From contig NZ_JAXAFJ010000003.1 in assembly GCF_033898525.1 (NCBI RefSeq), forward strand, positions 248,001 through 312,000: a stretch of DNA of 64,000 nucleotides, given 5' to 3'. Position numbers and translations under genes: made by a program. The first letter of the stretch is position 1. Each line of letters begins with the position of its first letter. Source of the stretch: Flaviflagellibacter rhizophilus. Its GTDB lineage: Bacteria; Pseudomonadota; Alphaproteobacteria; Rhizobiales; Methylopilaceae. Under the pieces are notes generated by a model that saw nothing but the letters and a program-made list of their open reading frames with translations, ran no database searches and was not told the DNA's origin. Positions 40,637-48,522 of this stretch are shown here, piece by piece.

Positions 40637-41365
40637 TCATCCGCCTTGTAGATGAAGATAGGCCGGGTCGAAACCTGCCGCATCCTGCAGGCCTTGCCAG
40701 TCCTTTACGATCACCCGGTGTCGCGACAACTCGACCAGACCTTGGTCGCGAAGATCTGTCAGCGTCCGGTTGACGTGGACGGCGGAAAGGCCGGTCGCGT
40801 CTCCAAGTTGCTCCTGAGTGACCGGCATGTCGAAGGATTGGGCTTCCGCAAGCCCGACACTCTTCATCCGCGTAAAGCTTTCGCACAGCAGGTGGGCCAG
40901 CCGGCCGAAAGCCGTCCGGCGCCCGACATTCGCAACCCACTCCCGAAAGATCGCTGCGTCGACAAGCGTGTCGCGCCAGAAAGCGTCGGCAATCCGAGGA
41001 TGGGCGTGGAGGAACGGGCGCAGGACCTTGTGGGGAATGAACGCCGCCTTGCTTGCACAAAGGGTCATCAGGCCATGATCCATCACGTCGAGATGAAGAC
41101 TCTGCAGGTCGGGTATGTCGCCTGCGATGTGGAACGAGAGGATCTGTCGTTTCCCTTCATCCAGCATCTTGTAGCGAAAGGCATGACCTTCGAGGATCAG
41201 GCAGCATTGAATGGGGCTGTCGTGCTCCCGAAAGACGTCGTGCCCGGCCCCTATTTCTCTGGTCATGAAGGGCAGCGTGGCAAGGGCGTCACGTTCGTCT
41301 TGCGGGAGCTTGACGATCGTCTCGAGCCTGCGGATCAGGACATCCGTGACGGAACTGGCAGCCAT
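40637..41365 (-). CDS. Crp/Fnr-family transcriptional regulator
   Basis: From ATG 41365 the protein has 242 residues; the frame stays open upstream but has no better start. Residues 20-130 form the cNMP-like roll (FREHDSPIQCCLILEGHAFRYKMLDEGKRQILSFHIAGD). Residues 150-220 carry the winged helix (VTQEQLGDATGLSAVHVNRTLTDLRDQGLVEL). No Fnr cysteine cluster is present. It is paralogous to 5152-5898. The final FDPAYLHLQGG tail is shared (FDPAYLHVGNG in the other), marking one subfamily. A 12-bp inverted repeat lies about 180 bp upstream. Confidence 0.9.
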   Translation of the reverse strand: MAASSVTDVLIRRLETIVKLPQDERDALATLPFMTREIGAGHDVFREHDSPIQCCLILEGHAFRYKMLDEGKRQILSFHIAGDIPDLQSLHLDVMDHGLMTLCASKAAFIPHKVLRPFLHAHPRIADAFWRDTLVDAAIFREWVANVGRRTAFGRLAHLLCESFTRMKSVGLAEAQSFDMPVTQEQLGDATGLSAVHVNRTLTDLRDQGLVELSRHRVIVKDWQGLQDAAGFDPAYLHLQGG

Positions 41366-41543
41366 CACCGCACTCCTGTTAGCGGGAGTGCGCCTGTCAC
41401 TCAGTCGCCGCATACGCTTGGGGAAGGGCGCGGCGATGAGGGGATGATAGAGGGCTGGTGGAGTAAAAGCCCATAACAAATAGCAATTCGCGGCTGCAAA
41501 TGACCATTGCTTCTGCGTGGAATGGTCTGCGACCCATGGCCTG

Positions 41544-41592
41544 GGGTCAGGAACGCTCAGCTTGGACCTCGAAGCCTCGCCGTTCCTGACCC
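41544..41592. repeat. perfect 12-bp inverted repeat between Crp/Fnr and small acidic gene
   Basis: GGGTCAGGAACG at 41544-41555 is mirrored exactly by CGTTCCTGACCC at 41581-41592 with a 25-bp spacer. It lies 46 bp after the stop of the small acidic gene and about 180 bp upstream of the Crp/Fnr start, on the same strand for both. It could be a terminator-like hairpin without a U-run or an operator. Confidence 0.5.
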
Positions 41593-41637
41593 GGTATGGT
41601 TTATGGGCGATCGCTCTCAGCAACGCCCCGACGAGCG

Positions 41638-41844
41638 CTAGTTGTTGGTGTCGTCGGGCTCAGTCTCGTCGCCCACAGCCGCATCGTCTTCATCTTCGTA
41701 AAGCTCGTCGATCGCATCGACGATGGTGTCGACATCTTCCGGGGAGGCGCTAAAGCGAAGCGTCTTTCCGTCATCGGTTTCGAACATGAAGATGAATCCT
41801 TCATCATCGTCCTCGATGATCCGCAGTCCCGCAAACTTCGCCAT
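41638..41844 (-). CDS. small acidic protein, 68 residues
   Basis: The ATG at 41844 has an AAGGAG site 6 nt upstream. The N-terminal half (FAGLRIIEDDDEGFIFMFETDDGKTLRFSAS) looks like a small beta-sheet domain. The C-terminal half (VDTIVDAIDELYEDEDD ... ETEPDD) is strongly acidic. I do not recognise a characterised family. The acidic tail suggests interaction with a basic protein, metal or nucleic-acid-binding partner. Confidence 0.7.
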   Translation of the reverse strand: MAKFAGLRIIEDDDEGFIFMFETDDGKTLRFSASPEDVDTIVDAIDELYEDEDDAAVGDETEPDDTNN

Positions 41845-41922
41845 ATCGAACTCCTTGAACAGGGTGAATATAGCTGGCGCGAAGCGGGTTGAACAACGGA
41901 CGCCGATGGGCTCCTGCCATTC

Positions 41923-43284
41923 TTAAGGGGCTAAGGCGCCCGCGTCCTCGCGGAGGAGCGCAAGAATGCGATCGGCGCACTCACCTGCTGTTGCGATCGC
42001 CGCGTCCATGCATGGGAATTCGAGATAGTCGCCTGCCAGATGCACGGGGCCGAGATCACGGGTGAGGGCGGGCTGCAGTTCGGCGCGCCCCGGGAACGAG
42101 TAAGGGGCGCCGAGGGGCCAGCGTTGCACCTTTATCTCGCGCACCACCGCACGCGTGCCGGGGAAGAGGCGGTCGAGATCGGTGAGGAATGCGGCCGCGA
42201 TGTCCTCGTCGCTGCCCTTCATCAGTTCCTCGGCGCCGCGCGCGCCCCGGAACAGCATCAGGCTGCCGCCCCTCTTGCGGGTGCCTATGCGCAGCGTGCT
42301 CGCCATGTTGAAGAAGACCCCGAAGGACAGGCCGGGCGTGGCGATGGCGTAGCTGTTGTCCCACGGCATGGGGCCGGTTTCATCGGTCAGGACGGCGGCC
42401 GAGAGGAAGGCGCCGTAGCGGATTTGGCCGAGAGCGCTTCGGGTGTCTTCCGGAAGGCCGCGCACAATGCGGTGCGTGACGTTCGCGGTGGTCGCGACGA
42501 TCACATGGCGCGCCATGGCCCTGCAGGTTTCGCTGCCGCGTACATAATCGACAACGACGTGTCCGCCGTGGGCTTCAATGCACGTGACTTCGGCTGAGGT
42601 GACGATCCTGTCGCCGAGCTCTCGCGCGATGGCTTCAGGCAGACGCGACGATCCGCCGAACAGGTTGCGGCCGAAGGAATGCTTGGACCAGACCTGCCCG
42701 AAACTGGTGAGGCCATATCCGGCGGCCATGACGGTGGGATCGGCGGCCGTGCGCTCCGTGATGGTGCGCAGCATGAGATCCACCTCGGGCGTCAGCGTCC
42801 CGACATAATCCGCAAGCGTGCGGGCATTGTCGAAGGACAACTGCCGGACACGGCGGGCGGCGGGATCCTCGCCGGGGACCTTCTGCTGAACCGCCAGAAG
42901 GCGCATCACCCCCGTGCGCAGCTTCAAGCCCATCTTGATGAAGGATAGCCGGGAGCGGAGCCCCAGAGGCAGCCGCAACGGAAAGGTCTCGGAGCGCCCG
43001 CCAGCCACCAGCTTGCCGTGCATGGCGATGCCCATCCGGTCGCCCGGGATCGGCCGCGCGTCAAGGCCCAGTTCATCGGCAAGTCCGCCAGCCGGTGAGG
43101 ACGCCTCGCCGAACAGATGTCCCCCGAAGTTGAGCCAGTACTCGCCGCGCTGTTCGGACTTCAGGCGTCCGCCGACCCGGCTGTCGGCCTCCAGCAGCAG
43201 CACGTCGCGGTGCCGCAGCCGCCAGGCGGCGCTGAGGCCGCCTATGCCGCCGCCAACGATGATGACGTCGTGGATCTTGGACAC
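41923..43284 (-). CDS. FAD-dependent amine-oxidase-like oxidoreductase
   Basis: The 453-residue protein opens with the Rossmann motif VIIVGGGIGGLSAAWRLR and LLEADSRVGGRLKSEQ, the GG-doublet signature of flavin amine oxidases and protoporphyrinogen-oxidase relatives. A C-terminal FAD segment, VHLAGDYLEFPCMDAAIATAGECADRIL, completes the fold. There is no signal peptide. It lies 23 bp after the DUF3830 gene and is the third gene of the DapA-like/DUF3830/oxidase operon. It probably oxidises an amine or a related intermediate of the imported compound; the substrate is unknown. Confidence 0.88.
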   Translation of the reverse strand: MSKIHDVIIVGGGIGGLSAAWRLRHRDVLLLEADSRVGGRLKSEQRGEYWLNFGGHLFGEASSPAGGLADELGLDARPIPGDRMGIAMHGKLVAGGRSETFPLRLPLGLRSRLSFIKMGLKLRTGVMRLLAVQQKVPGEDPAARRVRQLSFDNARTLADYVGTLTPEVDLMLRTITERTAADPTVMAAGYGLTSFGQVWSKHSFGRNLFGGSSRLPEAIARELGDRIVTSAEVTCIEAHGGHVVVDYVRGSETCRAMARHVIVATTANVTHRIVRGLPEDTRSALGQIRYGAFLSAAVLTDETGPMPWDNSYAIATPGLSFGVFFNMASTLRIGTRKRGGSLMLFRGARGAEELMKGSDEDIAAAFLTDLDRLFPGTRAVVREIKVQRWPLGAPYSFPGRAELQPALTRDLGPVHLAGDYLEFPCMDAAIATAGECADRILALLREDAGALAP

Positions 43285-43307
43285 GCCGGTTCTTTCTGAA
43301 GTGACGA

Positions 43308-43724
43308 TCAGCCTATGCGCTCGAACAGGATATCCTGCGCGCCGTTCCAGAGCGTCATCTTGCCGAGCTTCTCGAGATTTTCCCCGCCCTTGGTGATGGT
43401 CAGGAAGTGGTTGCCGGCGAGCTGGCCCATCTTGCTCGCGAAGCAGACGCCGCCATAGGCGAGCAGCAGTTCCGTCTCGCTGAAGCCGCCGGGATAGAGG
43501 ATGAACTGGCCGGGGGCCGGGAAGCTGGTCGCGTTCTCGAAGCCAAGACCGAAATCAGTCTCGCCGAGGGGAATCCAGCAGCCTTCGCCGCTCCAGCGCA
43601 CATGGATGATGCGCTCTTTGTAGGGCAGCAGGCTCAGGAACAGCGCGCAGGTCTTCGGCGCGGCCTCTTCCTCAAGCCGTCCCTCGAACTCGAAGGGGCC
43701 TGCAGTGATGCGGATCTGGGTCAT
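43308..43724 (-). CDS. DUF3830 family protein
   Basis: From ATG 43724 (GGAG upstream) the protein has 138 residues; ATG 43730 is also possible. Family-like segments are FEFEGRLEEEAAPKTCALFLSLLPY, IIHVRWSGEGCWIPLG, PAPGQFILYPGGFSETELLLAYG and LAGNHFLTI. DUF3830 proteins have a cyclophilin-like fold and commonly occur with hydantoinase, racemase and transporter genes. The biochemical role is unknown. It sits between a DapA-like enzyme and a flavin oxidase. Confidence 0.85.
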   Translation of the reverse strand: MTQIRITAGPFEFEGRLEEEAAPKTCALFLSLLPYKERIIHVRWSGEGCWIPLGETDFGLGFENATSFPAPGQFILYPGGFSETELLLAYGGVCFASKMGQLAGNHFLTITKGGENLEKLGKMTLWNGAQDILFERIG

Positions 43725-43752
43725 CTTCATTCTCCGTATGCGGGCATGGAGG

Positions 43753-44679
43753 TCACGCGAGTGCGTGATCGAGCGCTTTTTCGAGTGCGTCGACTTCACG
43801 CCTGGTCGATACGAACTGGGGAGGGCGGAGCACGTCGTTGTCCAGCTTGCCGAGCAATTTCAGGCAGGTCTTCAGGCGTGCGGTCGCGCGTCCGCCCGGA
43901 GCATCCCGATAGATCGCGACCGATAGCGGGTACAGCCGCTCATGCACGCGGCGGGCTTCCGCCCAGTCGCCGGCCTGTGCCGCTGTCCAAAGGGCGATCG
44001 TCAGCTCAGGGATGACGGCGGCAAGCGAGACCTGGCTGCCCGCGCTCCCGATCATGTAGCAGGTCAGCAGGTGCTCATCGCCGGAGCCCAGCACCTTGAA
44101 ATCCGGCCTCTGGGCGTGGAGAAGGCGCAGATTGGCCTCGTAGGCCGCGACCTCCCAGCTGCCGTCCTTGATCGCCACGATGCGCGGATCCTCGGAGAGG
44201 CGGGAGAGAAGCCCGGCCGAATAAGCGAGGGCACCGGCCCCCACCGGGGCGCCGTAAAGCATCAGGGGCAGAGTGCTGGCGTCGCGGACGTGCTGATGAT
44301 GGAGGATGACGCAGTCTTCGTCGTGCCCGAGCGCCCAGCTGTTCGGCGGGAACACCAGGAGCCCGTCGGCACCGGCGTCTTCCAGTTCGCGTGCCTCATG
44401 GGCCGCCTCAAGGCTCGATTCCTGGTTTACGCCCGAGACGATCAGCGTGCCGGGCGCGATCTCGCGCGCGATCTCCACCACCCGGCGCTTCTCGGCGCGC
44501 GTGAGCACGAAGTTCTCGCCCGCATGACCATTGAGCAGAAGGCCGTTCATGCCCTTCACCTGCGTCACATCCGCGATGTGCCGGGCAAGGCCTTCCTCGT
44601 CCAGCGAGAAGTCGGGGCGCATCGGCACGATTGTCGCTGCGTGAATGCCTGTGATGCGGTCCGTAAACGGTTGCGGCAT
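43753..44679 (-). CDS. dihydrodipicolinate synthase (DapA) family aldolase/lyase
   Basis: From ATG 44679 the protein has 308 residues. It keeps the Schiff-base Lys171 in IVAIKDGSW, Tyr142 in LPLMLYGAP and the NGHAGENFVLTRAEK loop that replaces the GTTGE motif of true DapA. The changed substrate loop suggests a 2-oxo-acid lyase or dehydratase other than lysine biosynthesis. It heads the DapA-like/DUF3830/oxidase operon, divergent from the ABC importer across a region with a strong palindrome. Confidence 0.9.
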   Translation of the reverse strand: MPQPFTDRITGIHAATIVPMRPDFSLDEEGLARHIADVTQVKGMNGLLLNGHAGENFVLTRAEKRRVVEIAREIAPGTLIVSGVNQESSLEAAHEARELEDAGADGLLVFPPNSWALGHDEDCVILHHQHVRDASTLPLMLYGAPVGAGALAYSAGLLSRLSEDPRIVAIKDGSWEVAAYEANLRLLHAQRPDFKVLGSGDEHLLTCYMIGSAGSQVSLAAVIPELTIALWTAAQAGDWAEARRVHERLYPLSVAIYRDAPGGRATARLKTCLKLLGKLDNDVLRPPQFVSTRREVDALEKALDHALA

Positions 44680-44780
44680 GTGGGTCAGGTCCTCGAAGAA
44701 GGTGCAAGATGCATGGCCAGCCAGAGGCGGACTGCCCAGGAAAGCGGCGGCGCGCATTTCTTTTGCACTTTACACGGCGG

Positions 44781-44798
44781 CAATATGTATACAGATTG
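44781..44798. promoter_or_regulatory. 18-bp palindrome, candidate GntR operator
   Basis: CAATATGTATACAGATTG is palindromic at 16 of 18 positions, with the perfect core TGTATACA. It lies centrally between the divergent DapA-like operon and the ABC importer operon. The core recurs as ATATGTATGCA upstream of the hydantoinase gene. A FadR-class GntR regulator is encoded at 47860-48522. Confidence 0.6.
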
Positions 44799-44874
44799 TG
44801 GACGGTCAGGCAACGGCCTGAGCTTGAACTTTGGATGGCGTGCCCACCACTGTGTGGCGAGGAGAACCGGACCG

Positions 44875-45684
44875 ATGCTGAAGAAGCTTGCCCTTTTCGG
44901 CGCTATTGCCCTCACGGCGTTCGCCACCACACTGGCGCCAGCCTCCGCCCGCACGCTGGATGAAGTGATCTCCTCCGGCACCATCCGCGTGGGCGTGAAC
45001 CCCACGCTGCCGCCGCTCGGCAAGTTCGACGAGAAGAACCAGATCGTCGGCTTCGATGTGGATTTCGCCACCGAGATCGCAAAGATGCTCGGTGTGAAAC
45101 TCGAGGTCGTGCAGGTCGGGTCGCCGGACCGCATCCCCTTCGTGGTCTCAGGCAAGATCGACTTCGTGATGGGCGCGATGACGCGCAATCCGGAGCGCGC
45201 CAAGGTCATCGACTTCACGGTGCCCGCGCACACGGAAGTTCTCGGCATCCTGACGACCGAAGGTCAGGAATACAAAGAGTGGAAGGAGATGGATAAGCCG
45301 GAGGTCACCTTCGTGCAGGTCCGCGGCTCCACCCCGGTCAAGTTCATCGAGGAAAACCTCAAGAACGCAAAGGTTACGCTGCTCGACAATTATCCCGATG
45401 CGGTCCGTGCGCTGGCGCAGGGCCGTGGCACGGCGATGATCGACGTCATGGACTTCATGGGCGAGCACATGGAGAAGCACCGCAACACGAAGTGGAAGAT
45501 CGTGGAGACGCCTGTCGACGTCTACTATTGCGGTCTCGGCGTCGCGAAGAACTCGACGGGCCTGAAGGACTGGCTGAACGTCGCGGTGTTCGAGATGCAT
45601 CGGCGCGGCAAGACGGCCGAGATGTGGAAGAAGTGGTTCGGCATGGACATGATCGAGCCCGTCCAGGTCTCCCCGTACTTCTGA
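44875..45684 (+). CDS. amino-acid-type ABC transporter binding protein
   Basis: From ATG 44875 (AGGAG upstream) the protein has 269 residues with a signal peptide (LFGAIALTAFATTLAPASA). The SBP_bac_3 fold is clear: SSGTIRVGVNPTLPPLGKFDE, IVGFDVDFATEIAKMLGVKLE, RIPFVVSGKIDFVMGAMTRNPER and a C-terminal MWKKWFGMDM. Such proteins bind polar amino acids or related small acids. It heads the importer operon; an intercistronic hairpin follows. Confidence 0.93.
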   Translation: MLKKLALFGAIALTAFATTLAPASARTLDEVISSGTIRVGVNPTLPPLGKFDEKNQIVGFDVDFATEIAKMLGVKLEVVQVGSPDRIPFVVSGKIDFVMGAMTRNPERAKVIDFTVPAHTEVLGILTTEGQEYKEWKEMDKPEVTFVQVRGSTPVKFIEENLKNAKVTLLDNYPDAVRALAQGRGTAMIDVMDFMGEHMEKHRNTKWKIVETPVDVYYCGLGVAKNSTGLKDWLNVAVFEMHRRGKTAEMWKKWFGMDMIEPVQVSPYF

Positions 45685-45701
45685 TCCCTGGATGGTGGAT
45701 G

Positions 45702-45730
45702 CGTGCCGGCCGGTCGTACTGGCCGGCACG
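45702..45730 (+). terminator. intercistronic hairpin after the binding-protein gene
   Basis: CGTGCCGGCC and GGCCGGCACG form a perfect 10-bp stem with a 9-nt loop, followed by TCTC. It lies 17 bp after the stop and 24 bp before the permease start. It is probably an RNA stabiliser or leaky terminator that keeps binding protein in excess. Confidence 0.6.
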
Positions 45731-45753
45731 TCTCAAGCTGAGCGGACCGCGTG

Positions 45754-46428
45754 ATGGGCTATGTCCTGCAATATGGCCAGATATGGCCCTACCTGCCCCG
45801 CCTGCTGGACGGGGCATGGCTTGCTCTTCAGATCGCCGTGCTGGCCTTCTGCGGCGGACTGCTCATCGGCACGCTGGGCGCGGCGATCAAGAGTTTCGGG
45901 CCGCGCTGGCTGTCCATGATCGTGGGCGCCTACGTGACCTTCTTCACGAACACGCCGCAGCTCGTCCAGATCTTCTTCCTCTATTTCGCGCTGCCGGACG
46001 CGGGCATCCTGCTGTCCTCGTTCAATGCCGTCCTGCTTGGCATGACGCTGAACGCCGGCGCCTACCTCACAGAGATCCAGCGCGCCGGCTTCGAAAGCTC
46101 CCGCCGCTCGGAACTTGAAGCCTCGGAAGTGCTTGGCTTCTCCCGGCTCCAGCAGATCCGCTACGTCATCCTGCCCCATGTGGCGCAGGTGCTGTTCCCT
46201 CCTTTGTCGAACCACTTCATCATCATGACGCTCGGCACCTCCATGGCCGCCGTCTTCGGCGTCGAGGAACTGACGGGGCAGGCATTGAACATCAATTCGA
46301 TGACGTTCCGGTCCATCGAGGTCTTCACCGTGACGGCCGGGATCTATGTGGTTCTCACGCTGATCGCCTCGGTCCTCCTGGCGGCGTTCGGACGGTTCGC
46401 CTTCCGCGCACGGACAAAGCTGATCTGA
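45754..46428 (+). CDS. amino-acid-type ABC transporter permease
   Basis: The 224-residue protein starts at ATG 45754 (GTG 45751 precedes it). It has five spans and the EAA-type loop of HisMQ permeases (SSRRSELEASEVLGFSRLQQIRYVILPHVAQ). TNTPQLVQIFFLYFALP is also characteristic. It overlaps the next permease by one base (TGATG). Confidence 0.92.
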   Translation: MGYVLQYGQIWPYLPRLLDGAWLALQIAVLAFCGGLLIGTLGAAIKSFGPRWLSMIVGAYVTFFTNTPQLVQIFFLYFALPDAGILLSSFNAVLLGMTLNAGAYLTEIQRAGFESSRRSELEASEVLGFSRLQQIRYVILPHVAQVLFPPLSNHFIIMTLGTSMAAVFGVEELTGQALNINSMTFRSIEVFTVTAGIYVVLTLIASVLLAAFGRFAFRARTKLI

Positions 46429-47123
46429 TGCTGTCGCAGATTGCCTATGAGTGGCCGGAATTTGCCACCTACTACAACTGGGTGTTCCTGGCGGGGGCGG
46501 CCGGCACCACGCTCGCGCTCTCCGCGCTGGGCGTCATCCTCGGAAGCGTGTTCGGCCTGCTCTTGGCCGTGGCGCGCATCTCTGATGGGCGGCTGTTGCT
46601 GCCGCTGCGCGTGCTGGCCTTTGCCTTCACCGAGATCTTCCGCCGCGTCCCGTTCCTCGTGACCTTGATGCTGGCGTTCTTCGGCTTTCAGATCTTCTTC
46701 AGCGATGTGCCGCTCTTCGTGGTGGCGGCGGTGACGACCACGTTCATCGCGTCCGCCTTCCTGTCCGAGATCATCCGCGGCGGGCTGAATTCCGTGCACC
46801 GCAATCAGTGGGAAGCGGCGGAAGCCATGAACTTCTCGCAGCTTCAGACCATCCGCCACGTGATCCTTCCCCAGGCATGGCGCGTGATCCTGCCACCGGC
46901 CTTCGGCTTCTTCGTCATGTTCATCAAGGACACGGCACTTGCGTCGCAGATCGGCGTGGTGGAGCTGACCTATGCGGCCAAGGTGCTGAACAACAAGGGC
47001 TTCTCCGCCGCGCTCGCCTTCGGGGTGGTGCTGCTCATCTACTTCGCCATTTCCTATCCGCTCGCGCGCCTCGGCGCTGCGCTGGAGATCCGCCTTGCAC
47101 CATCTCGACATCACCGGCCTTGA
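46428..47123 (+). CDS. amino-acid-type ABC transporter permease
   Basis: The 231-residue protein has about five spans, RRVPFLVTLMLAFFGFQIFF and the EAA-type loop SVHRNQWEAAEAMNFSQLQTIRHVILPQAWR. With the preceding permease it forms the heterodimeric channel. Its 3' end overlaps the ATPase gene by 29 bp. Confidence 0.92.
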   Translation: MLSQIAYEWPEFATYYNWVFLAGAAGTTLALSALGVILGSVFGLLLAVARISDGRLLLPLRVLAFAFTEIFRRVPFLVTLMLAFFGFQIFFSDVPLFVVAAVTTTFIASAFLSEIIRGGLNSVHRNQWEAAEAMNFSQLQTIRHVILPQAWRVILPPAFGFFVMFIKDTALASQIGVVELTYAAKVLNNKGFSAALAFGVVLLIYFAISYPLARLGAALEIRLAPSRHHRP

Positions 47124-47832
47124 AGCCCGCTACGGCAAGAACACCGTTCTTTCCGGCATCGATCTCAGTGTCGCCCGTGGGGATGTGATCGGGCTCATCG
47201 GGCCCTCCGGCTCCGGCAAGAGCACGATCCTGCGGGTGGTGATGGGGCTTCTGCCGCCCGTCAGCGGCTCGGTGAAGCTCGACGGTCAGCCGGTGGACTA
47301 TGCAAAGGCCGCGGATGTGCGCCGCCTGCGCGACCGCATCGCCATCGTGTTCCAGCAGTACAACCTGTTCCAGAACATGAGCGTGTTGCAGAACGTCACG
47401 ATCACGCCGACCAAGATCAAGAAGCGGCCGAAGGCCGAGGTCGAGGAGGAGGCGAGGGTGCTGCTGGCGAAGGTCGGCCTCGGCGACAAGCTCGACTCTT
47501 ATCCCGACCAGCTTTCAGGCGGCCAGCAGCAGCGCGTCGCCATCGCGCGCGCCTTGGCGCTGCGCCCTGAAATCCTGCTGCTCGACGAGGTGACGGCGGC
47601 GCTCGACCCGGAGCTCGTCTCCGAAGTGCTGGACTCGATCCGCGTGCTGGCGAACGAGGGCATGACGATGATGATCGTCTCGCACGAGATGGGCTTCATC
47701 CGCGAAGTGGCATCTCGGGTGGTGTTCATGGCCAGCGGCAAGATCGTCGAAACCGGGCCCGCAGCGCAGATTTTCGATGCACCGACGCAGCCCCGCACCC
47801 AGGACTTCGTCTCCAAGATCCTGCGGCACTGA
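47095..47832 (+). CDS. amino-acid-type ABC transporter ATP-binding protein
   Basis: The start chosen is TTG 47095 with GGAG 7 nt upstream; it has 245 residues. Walker A GPSGSGKST, Q-loop FQQYNLF, signature DQLSGGQQQRVAIARALAL, Walker B ILLLDEVTAALD and switch IVSHEMGF are all present. The EVTAALDPELV sequence is typical of polar amino-acid ATPases (GlnQ/HisP type). Confidence 0.93.
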   Translation: MHHLDITGLEARYGKNTVLSGIDLSVARGDVIGLIGPSGSGKSTILRVVMGLLPPVSGSVKLDGQPVDYAKAADVRRLRDRIAIVFQQYNLFQNMSVLQNVTITPTKIKKRPKAEVEEEARVLLAKVGLGDKLDSYPDQLSGGQQQRVAIARALALRPEILLLDEVTAALDPELVSEVLDSIRVLANEGMTMMIVSHEMGFIREVASRVVFMASGKIVETGPAAQIFDAPTQPRTQDFVSKILRH

Positions 47833-47859
47833 GGAGCGCCGCACCTCCGCGTTGCGCGC

Positions 47860-48522
47860 TCAGCGCACGGTGGCGATGGCGAAGTCGCCGATGCTGCGGA
47901 TGTGGTTCTGCACGGCGCGGCGGGCAGCCTTCGCGTCTTCCGCCTCCAGCGCCTCGAGGATCGCAAGATGCTCGGCCGAGTCCGGCTCGACACGATCGGC
48001 GAGGCGGGCGATCTCGAAGAGGCGCGTGGTCACCCGCAGGCTGCGCACGACTCCGGCGAGAACTTCGTTTCCGCTGTGCCTGTTGAACAATTCGTGCAGG
48101 TTGTCGTCGGAGCGCCAATGGGCATCGGTGTGGTAGCCGGTCGCGTCGCGCAGTGAATTGATCTCGGCGCGCACTTCGGCCAGTTGCTGAAGCGGAATGT
48201 GCCCGGCGGCCATGGACGCAGCCTCGGGTTCCAGGATCTCACGGACCCGCAGGCTCTGCAGGTATTCGCCGAGGTCGACATGGCGCACCTTGAAGGAGCG
48301 CCCATTGCCTTTCACGACAAGACCTTCGCCCTCCAGCCGCTGCAGGGCCTCTCTCAAGGGCGTGCGCGAGATGTTCAGCTGGTCGGCCAGCCGGGACTCC
48401 ACGATGGTCTCGCCGCCGCGCAGCCGGCGCCCGCGGATAAGCTCGGCCACCGACTTGTAGGCGAGGTTCGAGAGGTTCTCGGTGCGGCCTCCGGCACTCC
48501 AGTCGCCGGGCGCCTCCGTCAT
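47860..48522 (-). CDS. GntR-family (FadR/FCD) transcriptional regulator
   Basis: The 220-residue protein has an N-terminal winged helix (SVAELIRGRRLRGGETIVESRL, recognition helix LADQLNISRTPLREALQRLEGE) and an all-helical FCD effector domain (VREILEPEAASMAAG ... HWRSDDNLHELFNRHSGN ... EHLAILEALEAEDAKAARRAVQNHI). The His/Asp residues there often bind a metal that holds a carboxylate effector. Its ATG overlaps the hydantoinase stop (ATGA at 48519-48522), so it is co-expressed with that enzyme and probably controls this island. Confidence 0.93.
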   Translation of the reverse strand: MTEAPGDWSAGGRTENLSNLAYKSVAELIRGRRLRGGETIVESRLADQLNISRTPLREALQRLEGEGLVVKGNGRSFKVRHVDLGEYLQSLRVREILEPEAASMAAGHIPLQQLAEVRAEINSLRDATGYHTDAHWRSDDNLHELFNRHSGNEVLAGVVRSLRVTTRLFEIARLADRVEPDSAEHLAILEALEAEDAKAARRAVQNHIRSIGDFAIATVR

